In this document: positions 46,374-57,725 of the stretch, piece by piece | Numbering within the stretch: the stretch's first letter is position 1 | How the letters are laid out: each line of letters begins with the position of its first letter | Source: Anisus vortex | Lineage: Eukaryota > Mollusca > Gastropoda > Planorbidae | NCBI GenBank assembly: GCA_949126835.1 | Contig: OX421499.1 | Location: 25,858,490-25,922,489, forward strand | Length of the DNA stretch: 64,000 nt | Reading direction: 5' to 3' | The notes under the pieces: model-generated | What the model was told of the DNA's origin: nothing | The model's input: the letters and a program-made list of their open reading frames with translations, nothing else | Database searches by the model: none | Position numbers and translations under genes: made by a program

Positions 46374-46537
46374 GATAGATAGATTGTTTGATAGATAGAT
46401 AGATTGATAGATAGATGGATGGATAGATAGATAGATAGATAGATAGATTGATTGATTGATAGATAGATAGATAAATAGATAGATAGATAGATAGATTGAT
46501 TGATTGATAGATAGATAGATTGATAGATGGATGGATG

Positions 46538-46568
<31 letters not shown>

Positions 46569-46573
46569 TGATT

Positions 46574-46609
<36 letters not shown>

Positions 46610-46619
46610 CATAGATGGT

Positions 46620-46652
<33 letters not shown>

Positions 46653-46710
46653 TGATTGATAGATAGATAGATTGATAGATAGATGGATAGATAGATAGAT
46701 AGATAGATGG

Positions 46711-46741
<31 letters not shown>

Positions 46742-46781
46742 GATAGATTGATAGATAGATAGATTGATAGATAGATGGATG

Positions 46782-46820
<39 letters not shown>

Positions 46821-46853
46821 TGATAAATAGATGGATAGATAGATAGATACCGA
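45899..46853. repeat. GATA satellite block 3, ~0.95 kb
   Basis: Long pure GATA runs with spaced GATT, GATG and GACA variants, interrupted by about 85 bp of other sequence at 45984-46080. Compound variants such as GATTGATTGATAG recur, suggesting expansion of larger sub-blocks. Resembles Bkm-type GATA/GACA satellites. The 177-aa minus frame (YLSI repeats) is an artefact. Confidence 0.96.
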
Positions 46854-48344
46854 GTAAAAAAGATACCGAAACTGCTTTATTTTATTATTTTATTCTATGT
46901 ATGTATTGATAAAATCACTGATGGAGGCGAAATTTCTAGCAGCGAACACACAACCATACAAATAAACACACAGCCATACAAATAAACACTCTATAAAATT
47001 ACCCCCCCCCTCTTTCCGACCCCATTTCCCACTCTCTGCAAACAGACTCACACCCCAACCCATCGACAACAAAACCGAAAACAGAACTGGAAGAAAAACT
47101 ACGCACCCAATTTGTCGTGAAAGATTTTATTTACAATTAGATTCGTTTATTTTTCCATTGTTTCATTTTTTTTATTTTATTTTTTTTCGTCTCCAGTAAT
47201 GCCGGACAGATGGAGTGGTTTCCCTTTCGATTTTGGGGATGACAACAGATGGCGCTTTCTCCAGCGTTCGTTTCCTACCCCCCCCCCCTTTTCACCGCTG
47301 ACCCCTCTCTCTCCCCCTCCCTCCCTCCCTCTTCACAACTTCTTCCTCTTCTTCTGCTACTTCTACTCCTGGCATGCAAATGCTCACGCGCTTGTCTGGC
47401 ACCAGACTGCACATTTCTCAGATACGTCACTTAGACAAATGTACAAACCTCGCCGCCCCCCAGCCCCCCCCAACCCCTCAGCCCCCACCCCACCACCCAC
47501 CACCCCACACGGCATCGATAACGACATGAAGGAAATCGGCCCGCAAAACCCTCCCCCACTCACTCCATCCTACGCCACAACCCCCGCTTGGTCGGAAGGG
47601 GGTGGCGAGGAGATGGAGGGGAGAGTATTTTGCTGTTTTCTTTTTAAAGGAGAGGGCGTATATTGTTGGGAGACATGAGGTGACATCGAGTAACGGGAGA
47701 AAATCGGAGGCGAATCCTTGTTGAGGGTCCGTTGAAATTCAATGGGAAAACATATGGACACATTTTTTTTTTTCGAAACCTTCACAAATAAATCAATGGC
47801 GAGGGGGTGAGTAAAGGAGAAACATCTTCACAGATGAAAATAAATGAAAAAAAAAAAAAAAGAGAAAAATGTATATATAAAATAAAAGGTTCGATGTAGG
47901 AAGGGCAGAAGCTGGGGGGACGAATATGGGGCGGGCTGGATGTTTTATAAACAATTTCTTTTTAACACTCAGCGTTTTCTCGTTTTAATTGGGAAGATCT
48001 GAAATACTTCAATGCGCGGTCGATTATCTTTCTTCGAATAGACAACATCATTGATGACATAATATATTATAGCCTGTAAATAATCAGTTGCTCAGATGGT
48101 GTTTGTCAGATGTATACTGTTAATCATTAGTCGTTCGGACTATATTAGACAGATATATAGGCCTACTGTTAATCATTAGTCTTTCAGCTCGTATTTGATA
48201 CATGTGTTACTTTGAATCATAAATCGCTCATCTGGTATATGACAGAAGTATACTGTAAAACATTAGTTGTTCAACAAGTATTAGTATTATATAATATAAA
48301 TCATTACTCGTTCAGCTGGTAAAACATTGGTAAATACTTTAAAT
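46854..48344. other. Unannotated DNA with C/CT-rich patch
   Basis: C-rich, CT-rich stretch 47276-47600 produces a proline-rich 159-aa frame (47199-47678) with no domain. TTAATCATTAGTCGTTCA-like words recur loosely between 48110 and 48335. No gene recognised. Confidence 0.45.
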
Positions 48345-48530
48345 CAGGGTTCGGCAACCTTTTGATAACAGTGTGATAAAGAATGATTTCTAATTCATTC
48401 AGCGTGCCAAAGCCTAAAAGTCATCGTGCTGTAGAACTAAATCTCTTGTAGAAGAGCTTTGAATTTACTTTTAAGGTCTCTTCTGCGTGCCAATGAAAAT
48501 CCCTCGGCGTGCCATAGGTCTCCGACCCTG
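48345..48530. mobile_element. 186-bp hAT-like MITE, perfect TSD CTTTAAAT
   Basis: Ends CAGGGTTCGGCAACCTTTTG and ATAGGTCTCCGACCCTG. CTTTAAAT is present exactly before (48337-48344) and after (48531-48538). Internal text matches 1881-2079 (TTTCTAATTCATTCAGCGTG, TTGTAGAAGAG). This copy fixes the family's boundaries and 8-bp duplication. Confidence 0.88.
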
Positions 48531-48559
48531 CTTTAAATTATTAGTTTCTCCGCTGGTAA

Positions 48560-49125
48560 AACATGGGTATATGCAGCCAAGGTTGGATTATTGCAACAGT
48601 TGCCAGTAGGGTTTGCCCCAGGACCAGCTGCAGAGACACCCCAGAGGGTACAAAACACTGCAGCACGCATTATTTCGCGGGTAAAGAGGCAGATTCATAT
48701 CTCTCCAGATCTATAAGATCTCCACTGGCTCTCTGTAATGAAGCACACTAATCACAAAATTACGTTCCCTACGTACGGATGTACCTTCAAGAACTGATAT
48801 CAAAGCATGCGCCATCAAGGGAACTGCACTTCTTATCATAATCACTCCTTTACATTCCCAGTCTGGCTGGACACAAAAAGATGTACCTAGGCGTGCGCTC
48901 ATTTGAATCTGTGGCGCCTTCTATATGGAACAGCTTGCTTCAGACACTGAGAGAATCTGAGACAACAGTCTTTTAAAAAGAGTTTAAAGACCTTTATCTT
49001 TGGCTAGTGGTTGTGTGCATTGCATACCAATACAATTGACAGTGCAATTTATTCAAAGAGCGCAGTGGGCACGCAAAATTTCAAAGCGCTATATAAATAA
49101 CCATTATTATTATTACATAAATTTT
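48560..49125 (+). pseudogene. CR1/L2-like LINE 3' end
   Basis: Decayed C-terminus of a reverse transcriptase-bearing LINE. Shifted frames preserve LDYCNSCQ, LPQDQLQRHPRG and, near the end, APSIWNSLLQTLRESETTVF, a stop, then KEFKDLYLW. These correspond to the LDYCNSLL, LPxxxxxRLQxxQNAAARL, PxLWNSLP and FKxxLKTxLF blocks of CR1/L2-type C-termini. The 3' tail AAAGCGCTATATAAATAACC followed by (ATT)n is the usual short-repeat terminus. Multiple stops; 5'-truncated. Confidence 0.85.
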
Positions 49126-50629
49126 ATCACCGAAATGGCGTCATTTTGTCAAAAACTAATGTTTAAAATGTTTAAAAAAAATAAACAAATAAAATAAAAA
49201 CTCTTATTAGCATTTAAATTTGTTTGTTGCTGTGTGTAGTGTGTGTTTTTTTGTTTCTTTTGTTTTTTTGTTGTATAATCCTAGTATCTTATTCTACCTT
49301 ATATATTACAGACGCTCCTGCTATACGATTTTATTTTATTAGAGATGTTAAGTTACTGCCAATTCAGTAAATGGGGGCGTTTTAGGTTTTTATCCAAATG
49401 TATATTCTTATATTCTTGTAAAATTTAGAAGTTATTCATTCACCGAGATCGTTTATAATTAATACTTTTAATTAATTAATCAATAATTTAGATTTATATT
49501 CCGAAATTTTCTAGTTAAGTGCCTGATCCCTCCTATCACGTGACAATTTGTATTAATGAACAAAAACAAAATCTTGATGCCAAAACTTCCTAATTCTCTA
49601 TTTGTTTTCTTATCTCGCTTTGTTTTTCATAATTATCTCCCCATTGTTTTCCCAATTAAACTAAACCTCCTCCCACTCCTTACCTCCCCCCGCCCTCCTT
49701 CTTGCAATCGACTAAGGAATTATCGACACCGATTGTTTCATTAAATCTCATCTTGTACCCCTCCCCACTCCCTTTCCCTCACATACTCCACCACACCCTT
49801 ACTCCACACAGGGTGTCGATTACGCCCCCTGCCACACGCTGCCACACGCCAGCGTGCCGTCTATGTGTTAACGATTGATTTTGGGTTGTTCTATGTGGGT
49901 CTTTTTTTTTTTGGGGGGGGGGGCGGGCGGGGAGTTGGTTTGGGATGGATGGGGAAAGATGGTAAAGTAAAGGTGCGAGGCGAGGGGCAGGTGGGGAGAA
50001 CTCGGTTTTTAAAGATGCCCCAGATATTGCTTTGCAATGTCATTGGTAGGAAAACATATACACCTGCTGGACAAGAAAACGATTTTTTTTTAAAAAGATC
50101 TTCAATGTGTGTGAGAGAAAAACGGGGTGGGTAGGAAAGAAAGCTGAAATATATGATTTGGTTTTTTAAATGGACAGTTCTAATTGCCTGGTAAGGTGGG
50201 AGTTGGGTAGTGTTGTAATGGAGGGTGGGGGAGGGGTTAAAGCAGATGGTGTTTGGTGTATGGTGCTTAGTGTTTGTTGATAGACCAGGTAAGCAGCCCC
50301 ATATATATACACACACACGCCGGTGGTCTGTTGTGGTGGATGCGTTGGCAGGGCGAATGGGATTGAAGGGGAGATAATTGGTGCCAATGAGACAACTTGG
50401 AGTAAAGTATTATCTTATCCTTAAGGCACAATCTCCAAGACCCAACTTTAAAAGAACATTTTTTCGACGCTGAGCAAGTCTCTGTATTTGGAGAAACCAT
50501 AGCCTAAAAAAGAATATACTTGTTTTGTTTTTTTCTTCTGACTTAATCAGTTAACCCATTACAAGCCCAAGTGCCACTATGTAAGAAAAATATCATATCT
50601 GGCATAGGTCTAGCCGATGGAATAGGTAC
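49126..50629. other. Unannotated DNA
   Basis: T-rich 49200-49280, C-rich patches 49670-49860, a G run near 49912-49923 inside G-rich sequence to about 50000. Frames of 89 and 141 aa on opposite strands at 49865-50316 come from that skew. No gene recognised. Confidence 0.4.
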
Positions 50630-50915
50630 GTATTACACGTTGGTCCAGCGGCAGCGAGGTAGGATCACATCTTTTCGAAAATATCGGGTTAGAATTTCGA
50701 ATCCATGTTCAGCGCTAATTTCATTTCCGGGACTGGTAAAAATGTAAAGTATCCCGTCGGACCAAATTTGACTCATAGGGCAGGGGACGGAGCGTTCACC
50801 AGTTTCTTTGGACACGACATACAAGGGGGGTGTGTGGCCAGCACAATGCCCCGCCGACTTTACTTTACCCCAACTAATGTCAGACTCAGGGGCACCATAC
50901 AGTTCCGGAATTACT
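50630..50915. mobile_element. Chimeric SINE: plus-strand head joined to minus-strand body
   Basis: Left part is a tRNA-like head on plus: TGGTCCAGCGG (A box, about 50641) and TTTCGAATCC (B-box region, about 50694). From about 50745 the sequence is the SINE body on minus: GTAAAGTATCCCGTCGGACC, GTTCACCAGTTTCTTTGG, GTGTGTGGCCAGCACAATGC and TTTACTTTACCCCAACTAATG. The two halves are in opposite orientation. Confidence 0.75.
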
Positions 50916-51247
50916 TGCTTATTATATATTCGATGTTCTTGGTGAGTTGATCCGAATCAGAAAGTTCACATTATTTTTGTCCTACTCATTGGAAACTTGT
51001 GGTTTGCCAATGTCTTTTTTGTTTGTTGTTTTATTCTACTTTATACATTTACATTGACAACAGCTAATAAATAGCTAGACTCTAGTTCTACAAAGAGAAT
51101 TGTTTCGCTAACACCATTATCAGGTCATTAATTAAAACCAGTTAATCAGGCAAGTCCTAGACTGAGAAGTTCCATGTTCTAGTACATATATACAGTTTAA
51201 TGCAGATAACTTTATTTGTAACGTTCAAGCTAAGAAGAAAGCGCAAT
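50916..51247. other. Unannotated DNA
   Basis: No gene or element recognised. Confidence 0.5.
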
Positions 51248-51396
51248 AATCTTTCTTCCCGTTTTAATGGGGGGCATGTAATGAGTTGCCTGAACAAACC
51301 AGGAAAACCAGTAGCTTAACATCATTTAAAACACTAATAGAAATGCAGGGCTAGACTCGAACCCCTTATGGAAGGAGCGTCTGTAATATATAAGAT
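51248..51396 (+). mobile_element. LINE 3' fragment (GLPEQT family)
   Basis: Matches 62376-62568: TCTTTCTTCCCG, GAGTTGCCTGAACAAACCAG (reads ELPEQTR), ACATCATTTAAAAC, then GGAAGGAGCGTCTGTAATAT and the terminal ATATAAGATAAGAT tail. Only the extreme C-terminus and 3' UTR remain. Confidence 0.82.
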
Positions 51397-52739
51397 AAGA
51401 TCGGTGCCTTTACAAGCTTAGGTGGCGCCCCAGGGCAAAAGTTTCAGCGCCCTCCCCCCTGCATACTGTAACTGCTTGTTTAGTGCTGTATTTGCTATAT
51501 TTAGACTACATTTGCCCCCCCCCCCCCTGGTAGTGCCGCCCCCGGTCATATGTGCCCTTCTGACACCCCCTATGTGAGGGCACTGGATAAGATATTTGGT
51601 CAGCCATATTGGCATCAATTACTGTTAATCATGTATCCAGAATATTGTAAATGTCTTGAAGCCAACAAATCATATCAACCCCACTTAAAATGTTTCAATT
51701 CGGTGCTATCAAAGTGATGTTACATTAAGCTGATTGCTAAATAACGCTTTGATGAACAGCATCGCTAGCATTTCGACACAAGCTGTTTTAACAACACCTG
51801 TTGAATTGAATTATGTGCCCCCTTGCGCAGTTTTCAGGCGGTCGGTCACCACGCAGCAAGGATAGGCCTATCGAAACAAGAGTCGTGCACTTCAACGATT
51901 CGCGGTACCATTCACACCAAAGACTATGATTAGCTCATGAATTATACATAACACAGTTTGATTGAAATCATTGTATGATTCATTGTGATCTGAATCGTAA
52001 TAATGTTCTGACCATTAAATGATTTTTATAATAATGCAACCGATGCAATATCAGAAATCGAATCAACACCATGATTTATAACATGACCGATTCAGATCAT
52101 AACTTGATTTTAACCTTTCTTACCAATTAGACAAATAATACAATTCGAATCATTACTACGTTTCAGATCACAACATTTCATCAAAGTACTGTTCACATTA
52201 TACTTCATTGATGCGTTCACATTATAGGCCTTTCCTTAATTCTCCCCAATCCGCACTAATAGGTTTTGTAAGAGATCATGAACCCCCACCCCCTCCTAAT
52301 TATTTTCTTTCAGCAATGGAAGCTGGGAAACAGATGACTTGAAGAAGAGGAAGGAAAAAAGGCGTGGTGGGTGATGGGTGGGGCAGGGGCGTGGGGCGGG
52401 GGAGTGGAGTTTTGAAAGTATTGGAGGATTGTTTAGATCTTGCACGTGCGTGATCTGATCGATCTAGTGAGGAAAGTGAACACCTGCACACAAGACTAGG
52501 GCTACTCACGATAGAGAGGGAGAGAGAGAGAGAGAGAGAAGGAGGGAGGAGGGAGATGATGAGAGAGAGAGGGGGAGAGAGTGAGTAATTGAAAGATGGC
52601 GACTCGGGCAGCTGTTGCTATTAACTCCCCAATTACTCGCCCCCCCTTCCCAAAACATATTTGTAACATAATTTGTATAACTGGACTGAAAATAAAAGGG
52701 ATAATTCACCACCTGTCCTGTAGGGGCAAAAATATGTGA
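51397..52739. other. Unannotated DNA
   Basis: GGTGGCGCCCCAGGGC (about 51421) and CCCCCTATGTGAGGGCACTGG (about 51566) resemble GC-rich hAT subterminal sequence, without proven ends. GA-rich patch at 52512-52580. No gene recognised. Confidence 0.4.
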
Positions 52740-53335
52740 CGGTAATTTAGGTGTAATAAATTTTGTGAGGTTGAAATGTGTTAAGTTTGTATGAATGCAA
52801 CGTATATGAATTCATGTAAAATGCCTGAGCTTAAATTGCGGGAATGTAAAAATGTGTTTAAGTAAAATATTTAAAAACAATGTATCACTGTAAAATGGGT
52901 TGGTACTTGCACGTGTGTGAATGTAAAATGTATTGGTACATGCACGTGTGTGAATGTAAAATGTGTTGGTACATGTACCTGTGTTAATGTAAAATTTGTT
53001 GGTACATATATATATATATATGTGTGAAGGTAAAATGTGTTGGTACATGTTAGTGTGTGAGTGTAAAATGTGTGGGTGTACATGTGTGAATGTAAAATGT
53101 GTGGGTGTACATGTGTGAATGTAAAATATGCTGTTGTACATGTGTGAAAGTAAAATGTTTTGTTGTACATGTGTGAATGTAAAATGTTTTGTTGTACATG
53201 TGTGAATGTAAATGTGTTGGTGTACATGTGTGAATTTAAAATGTTTTGTTGTACATGTGTAAATGTAAAATATGTTGGTGAACATGTGTGAATGTACAAT
53301 TTGTACACGTAAAATCTGAGATGCAAAGGACTCTG
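52740..53335. repeat. ~30-bp minisatellite, left part of a split array
   Basis: Variants of GTGTGAATGTAAAATGTGTT combined with GGTACATG or GGTGTACATG at about 28-38 bp spacing, roughly 17 units, most regular between 52900 and 53300. The core GTGAATGTAAAATGT is the same as in 53885-54610. Confidence 0.9.
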
Positions 53336-53344
53336 AAATGGTTT

Positions 53345-53880
53345 GATAATAATAATATTGATTATTTATATAGCGCACCTATCCATGATTGCATTTAGCA
53401 TGCACAGTGGGGCTAAAGTAGACGTTTGTTTTTGTTGATTCACAAATCAGCGGCTCATTTTGTGTTGGGGAAGTTTAAAAAAATAACACAAGCTAAAGAG
53501 AAAGGTCTTCAGACTTGTTTGAGTATGTGGCAAACTATTCCACAGTTTTGGGCGCCGCCAAAATTGAAAAAGAGTATTGACTGAGTATGAGGAGCAGAGA
53601 ACCTTTAATGTCACATGCCTCGGAACTATCACCCAAAGATAGGATGGTGCAGTTCTATTCAAGCAGCATATGGTTAGTGAAAAAAAGATTGCGGCTTAGT
53701 CACAGGAAGCCAGTGCCAGTGGAGATCCCTAAGTACAGGAGTGATTAGACTCAGCCTTCAGAGATACAATCCATGCTGCAGTGTTCTTTCCCCTCTGGAA
53801 TCTCTGAAACTGGTTTGGAGGTAGTCGCCACAAACAACTGTTACAGTCTTGACTGAATGAGAAAAATGTGTGAACAGTAA
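53345..53880 (-). pseudogene. CR1/L2-like LINE 3' end, minus strand
   Basis: On the minus strand, shifted frames preserve LWRLPPNQFQRFQRGKNTAA, the PLALASCD region, NRTAPSYLWVIVPRHVTLKV, then FQFWRRPKLWNSLPHTQTSL and KTFLFSLCYFF. The tail reads GGTGCGCTATATAAATAATC followed by (ATT)n-like sequence. It is the same family as 48560-49125. Several stops are present, for example in the region before NRTAPSY. It sits between two halves of one minisatellite. Confidence 0.86.
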
Positions 53881-53884
53881 AATC

Positions 53885-54610
53885 CTGAAGGTAAAAGGCG
53901 CGAATTAAAATGAATGAATGTAAAATGTGTTACTGTAAAATAACAGTTACACTACATTATTTCAAAAGTTGACATAAAACGTGTGAGTGCAAAATCTGTG
54001 AATGTAATTTGTGTGAATGTAAAATATGTGAAAATAAAATGTATCAACGTAAAATGTAAGATTGTAAAATGTTTGAATCTATCAAATGTGTGAATGTAAA
54101 ATGTATTAGATTAAATAAAAAATTTTGAATGCAAAATGTGTGAGTTTAAAATGTGTGAATGTAACATGTGTGAGTTTAAAATGTGTGAATGTAAAATGTT
54201 TGAGTTTAAAATATGTGAATGTAAAATGTTTGAGTTTAAAATGTGGGAATGTAAAATGTGTGAATGTAAAATGTTTGCGTTTAAAATGTGTGAATGTAAC
54301 ATGTGTCAGTTTAAAATGTGTGAATGTAAAATGTTTGAGTTAAAAATGTGTGAATGTGAAATGTGTGAATGTAAAATGTTTGAGTTTAAAATGTGTGAAT
54401 GTAAAATGTGTGAATGTAAAATCTTTGAGTTTAAAATGTGTGAATGTAAAATGTGCGAATGTAAAATGTTTGAGTTTGAAATGTGTGAATTTAAAATGTC
54501 TGAATGTAAAATGTGTGAATGTAAAATGTCTAAATGTAAAATTAGTACATGCAAAATGTGTGATTTGAAAATATGTGGATGTAAAAATGTGTGAATACAA
54601 ATATAAAATG
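53885..54610. repeat. 15-bp minisatellite, right part of a split array
   Basis: About 40 units of GTGAATGTAAAATGT and the variants GTTTGAGTTTAAAAT and GTGAGTTTAAAATGT. The two unit types alternate over much of 54125-54500, giving a 30-bp dimer. The 5-codon unit keeps several frames open on both strands (54111-54600); these are artefacts. Confidence 0.93.
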
Positions 54611-55469
54611 GTAAAATGTAAAATATGTAAAAAAAAAAGAGGAATATTTGTCAGTGGAAAATTTTTTAAGTAGAATATGTGAAATAAAACATTTAGTCAT
54701 TTAGAGCAGGGGTCTCCAAACTACGGCCCGCGTTCCGCATGCGGCCCCCGAGCTCCTCTCATGCGGCCCGTGGAGTCCTTTTTATATACGGACAAAAATT
54801 ACGGAATTTTACCTTTATCCTGACAAGTTCAGCCGCCACTTACGTGGTCGTTGTTTTTACCGAATTAAAATTGAGGCGCTCAGTAGTGCGTAAATTATGT
54901 TTTCCAACAGATCACTGCAATGCAAAACCTTATTCGCTGCTTATTATTTCTGCTTTTCAACTGGAAAGAATTGAGACAAAAACAATGCGAGTTGGGAGGA
55001 AAGACAAATAGTGTAAAGTAGGAAGGACTGAAGGGAGACAAATGGTAAGTAAATAGTATAGACCTTTTTAGTTTGACCCCAGAAAAGGGGCGTGGCCTTG
55101 AGACTCACTGACATATATTTCTTTTGGGGGCACAAAGATTTTTGTTCCTTCTTTCCATATAGTATTTTACTAAAGGTGTTGGGGGTTTTTAATGTTATTA
55201 TAGTTGTTTTTGAACTTTAAACCATAAAAACACATGGAGATCTTAAACTAAGAACCTAGGAAGGGAATTGTTAAAAAATAACGTTTAGAGCTTCTTTATT
55301 TTTTAAAGAAAATTTTTTTTAGACCTGGACTCTATGCTTTGGACCTTAATATTATGGTCGATTCTATCGTGATCACTGTGTCATTACTTTTTGTTGAGTT
55401 TCTTCAATGAGAATCAATGTAAAAAAAAAAATTACTTTTAGAACTAGTTTTGTATCGAAAAAAAAAAAA

Positions 55470-56790
55470 TTAGGCCTATAATGCTTTTATTACTGTAGGC
55501 TATTCAAGCTATTGCTTGCCCTAGACCTAGATCGCTCGTTTTGATTAATAAAAAGGCAAATATAATTCTAGATATATTTCATGTTGAATGTTTGATAGAG
55601 ACAGACGCATAAGAGCCGATGCATCTTCACGAATATAAAAACCATAGCCATAGCAAATATTATGTTAAACTTTAAAAAAAAAAATATTGTTGGTAGGAAG
55701 AGGCTAATATATATATATATATATATATAGGCCTATGTCGTATAGTCGGGCCTATGACCATATGTCGGCGTAGGCCTATGTTTTCCATATTGAATATGAT
55801 ATATTATAGCCTAGGCGTAGATATAGATATATAGGCCTATTCATATTGTGACTAATTATTGTAATTTCATTAGTCCTATGCATGAAATATTATTCAATAA
55901 CAGGCCTATAACTAAAAATTCATGAAGAAAACACGCGCCAGTTTGCAAATATCAAATATATAGCATAGCCTACCTTCATATTCGCTTAATTATTTCATGC
56001 AATCGTAATCGGTTAATCAACACTTTTCTATAGTAAATAGTAAATATTTTCAATTGTTTAATAGTTTAAACTGTTTGAGCTTATAACCTTTAGGCTACTA
56101 TAATAGGCTAATGTACTAATAGGCTAATAGTAATAGGCCTAGGCCTATACTGATATAGCCTATAGGCAGGCTAATAATTAGGCCTTTAAACTATATGGGA
56201 TAGGCCGATTCGATATGCTATATTATATTAAATAATAGCTATTATAGGCCTATCCTATAAGCCTATAAGCCATAAGCCTATATATATAATTTATATAGGC
56301 CTTAGGCTACTTTAGCTTAGCCTATTAGGGCCTATAATAGCCTATATAGCCTATAGCCCCTATAGGCCTACTATAGTCTATAGCCTATAGGCGGCTATAG
56401 GCCTATGTTATAATCCCGCTTAACTACTTCTACATACAATATTTTAACGATAAAACCCCATAACAAGTCAAACAATAGCATAGGCCTATGGGACATAGAC
56501 CTAGGCCTTTTCAGAATCAAACTGTGATGAGCTTACTTTGGCTTTTCAAGGTTCTTTTGTGACATCGAAATCGAACGATAAAAAAAATAATTAAAAGTTA
56601 CGATTTCTATTGCTACAAATAATAACTTAATACAATATAGCCTACGCATTGATACTTCAACACAAACAAAGCTTTATAAATATATAACTATGTTAAATTG
56701 TATTTGTATGCTTAAAGACGATTTACTGATCGCTCGACGCCAATCTGTATTAACATGGTGACATGGTAACCATAGACGCATTAGGCCTAG
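55470..56790. repeat. TAGGCCTA-rich cryptic repeat region inside the hAT
   Basis: The palindrome TAGGCCTA and close forms (ATAGGCCTAT, TAGCCTATAG, AGCCTATAAG) recur without fixed spacing, densest at 55725-55850 and 56095-56420. No tandem unit or reading frame. It accounts for much of the long leader upstream of the transposase. Confidence 0.8.
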
Positions 56791-57057
56791 AATGTATAAT
56801 AAATGTTTTTTGGGTTAAAAACTGGTTCAAAAGCTAAAAGAAAAGTACAGTTCGTTCCCTAGCTTCTGGGTATAAAGTTTTTATGAATTAGTTTTTTTGT
56901 AAAATGAAAAGCTAATATAATTACGCCTAAAAACCACTAGGCCCCCAGTAAAATAACAAAGGCGAAGAAGGTTTTATTGACAACTTCTGCCCCCTAGCAA
57001 CTGCGCATGCGTAGACATTGACCTATTTTTTGGAATAATTAATAAAATGAAAAGGTC

Positions 57058-57065
57058 TATAAAAG
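57058..57065 (+). promoter_or_regulatory. Candidate TATA box of the hAT transposase
   Basis: TATAAAAG matches the TATA-box consensus and lies about 660 bp upstream of the transposase frame in the same orientation. A pyrimidine-rich acceptor-like site ending ACTAG (57646-57650) lies between them and could belong to a 5' UTR intron. Both are sequence-only inferences. Confidence 0.3.
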
Positions 57066-57725
57066 GGGAAAAGGAAGGGGGCGGGGTGAAAAGTTGTTTC
57101 CCCCACTCTCAAATTATTAAACGCGAACAATGTTTCTAGTTCAAGGCCACGCATGCACGCCTTTTGTTCCCACCAAGAAGACTTGTAAGAGACCGTGCAG
57201 AGTCTTCAATGAAAATTAAATGCGTTCATGCTTTGACTGAGGTTCTATGTTTCACAAGGAACCCAAAGGATAGATGATGATGATGAATAAACTACTTTGA
57301 AATTAAGAGCGGTCTAAAATTTCCGCGCTGTAGATTTAGGTCAATTTCCGCCTAAGTTACATAACTCCTTTGTTGCACCAATGAAATTAGCCCTGGTCGC
57401 GAAGCATTGTTGGCCTACTAATTAAAGTTAAAGTAGATTTCGAAAATATATTAACAAAGACATTTGTTTCCAAGAATAAAACAATAATTCATTGGTATTT
57501 TGTTTTTTTAATTAGATCTATTGTTTTCGCAAGAACAAAAAAGAGGTGGGGAAGGGGAAAGGTGCGAGTGGATGAAGTTGATAAAACAAAAAAAAAGGGG
57601 GGGGGGATAAATAGGTCACAGAGTTTATTATAACTTGTTTTTTTTACTAGGCTTTACTGAAATTTTAGTGTAGGAGTTTTAAAAGGTTTTCTGCTTGATC
57701 AAGACTTAATTATTCTGATCACATT

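Noticed and set aside
47199..47678. 159-aa proline-rich frame
   Set aside because: Made from a C-rich low-complexity stretch; no domain.
54111..54600. Cysteine-rich frames (KMCECKMCE) resembling a metallothionein-like protein
   Set aside because: Direct product of the 15-bp minisatellite; frames of similar length occur on the opposite strand.
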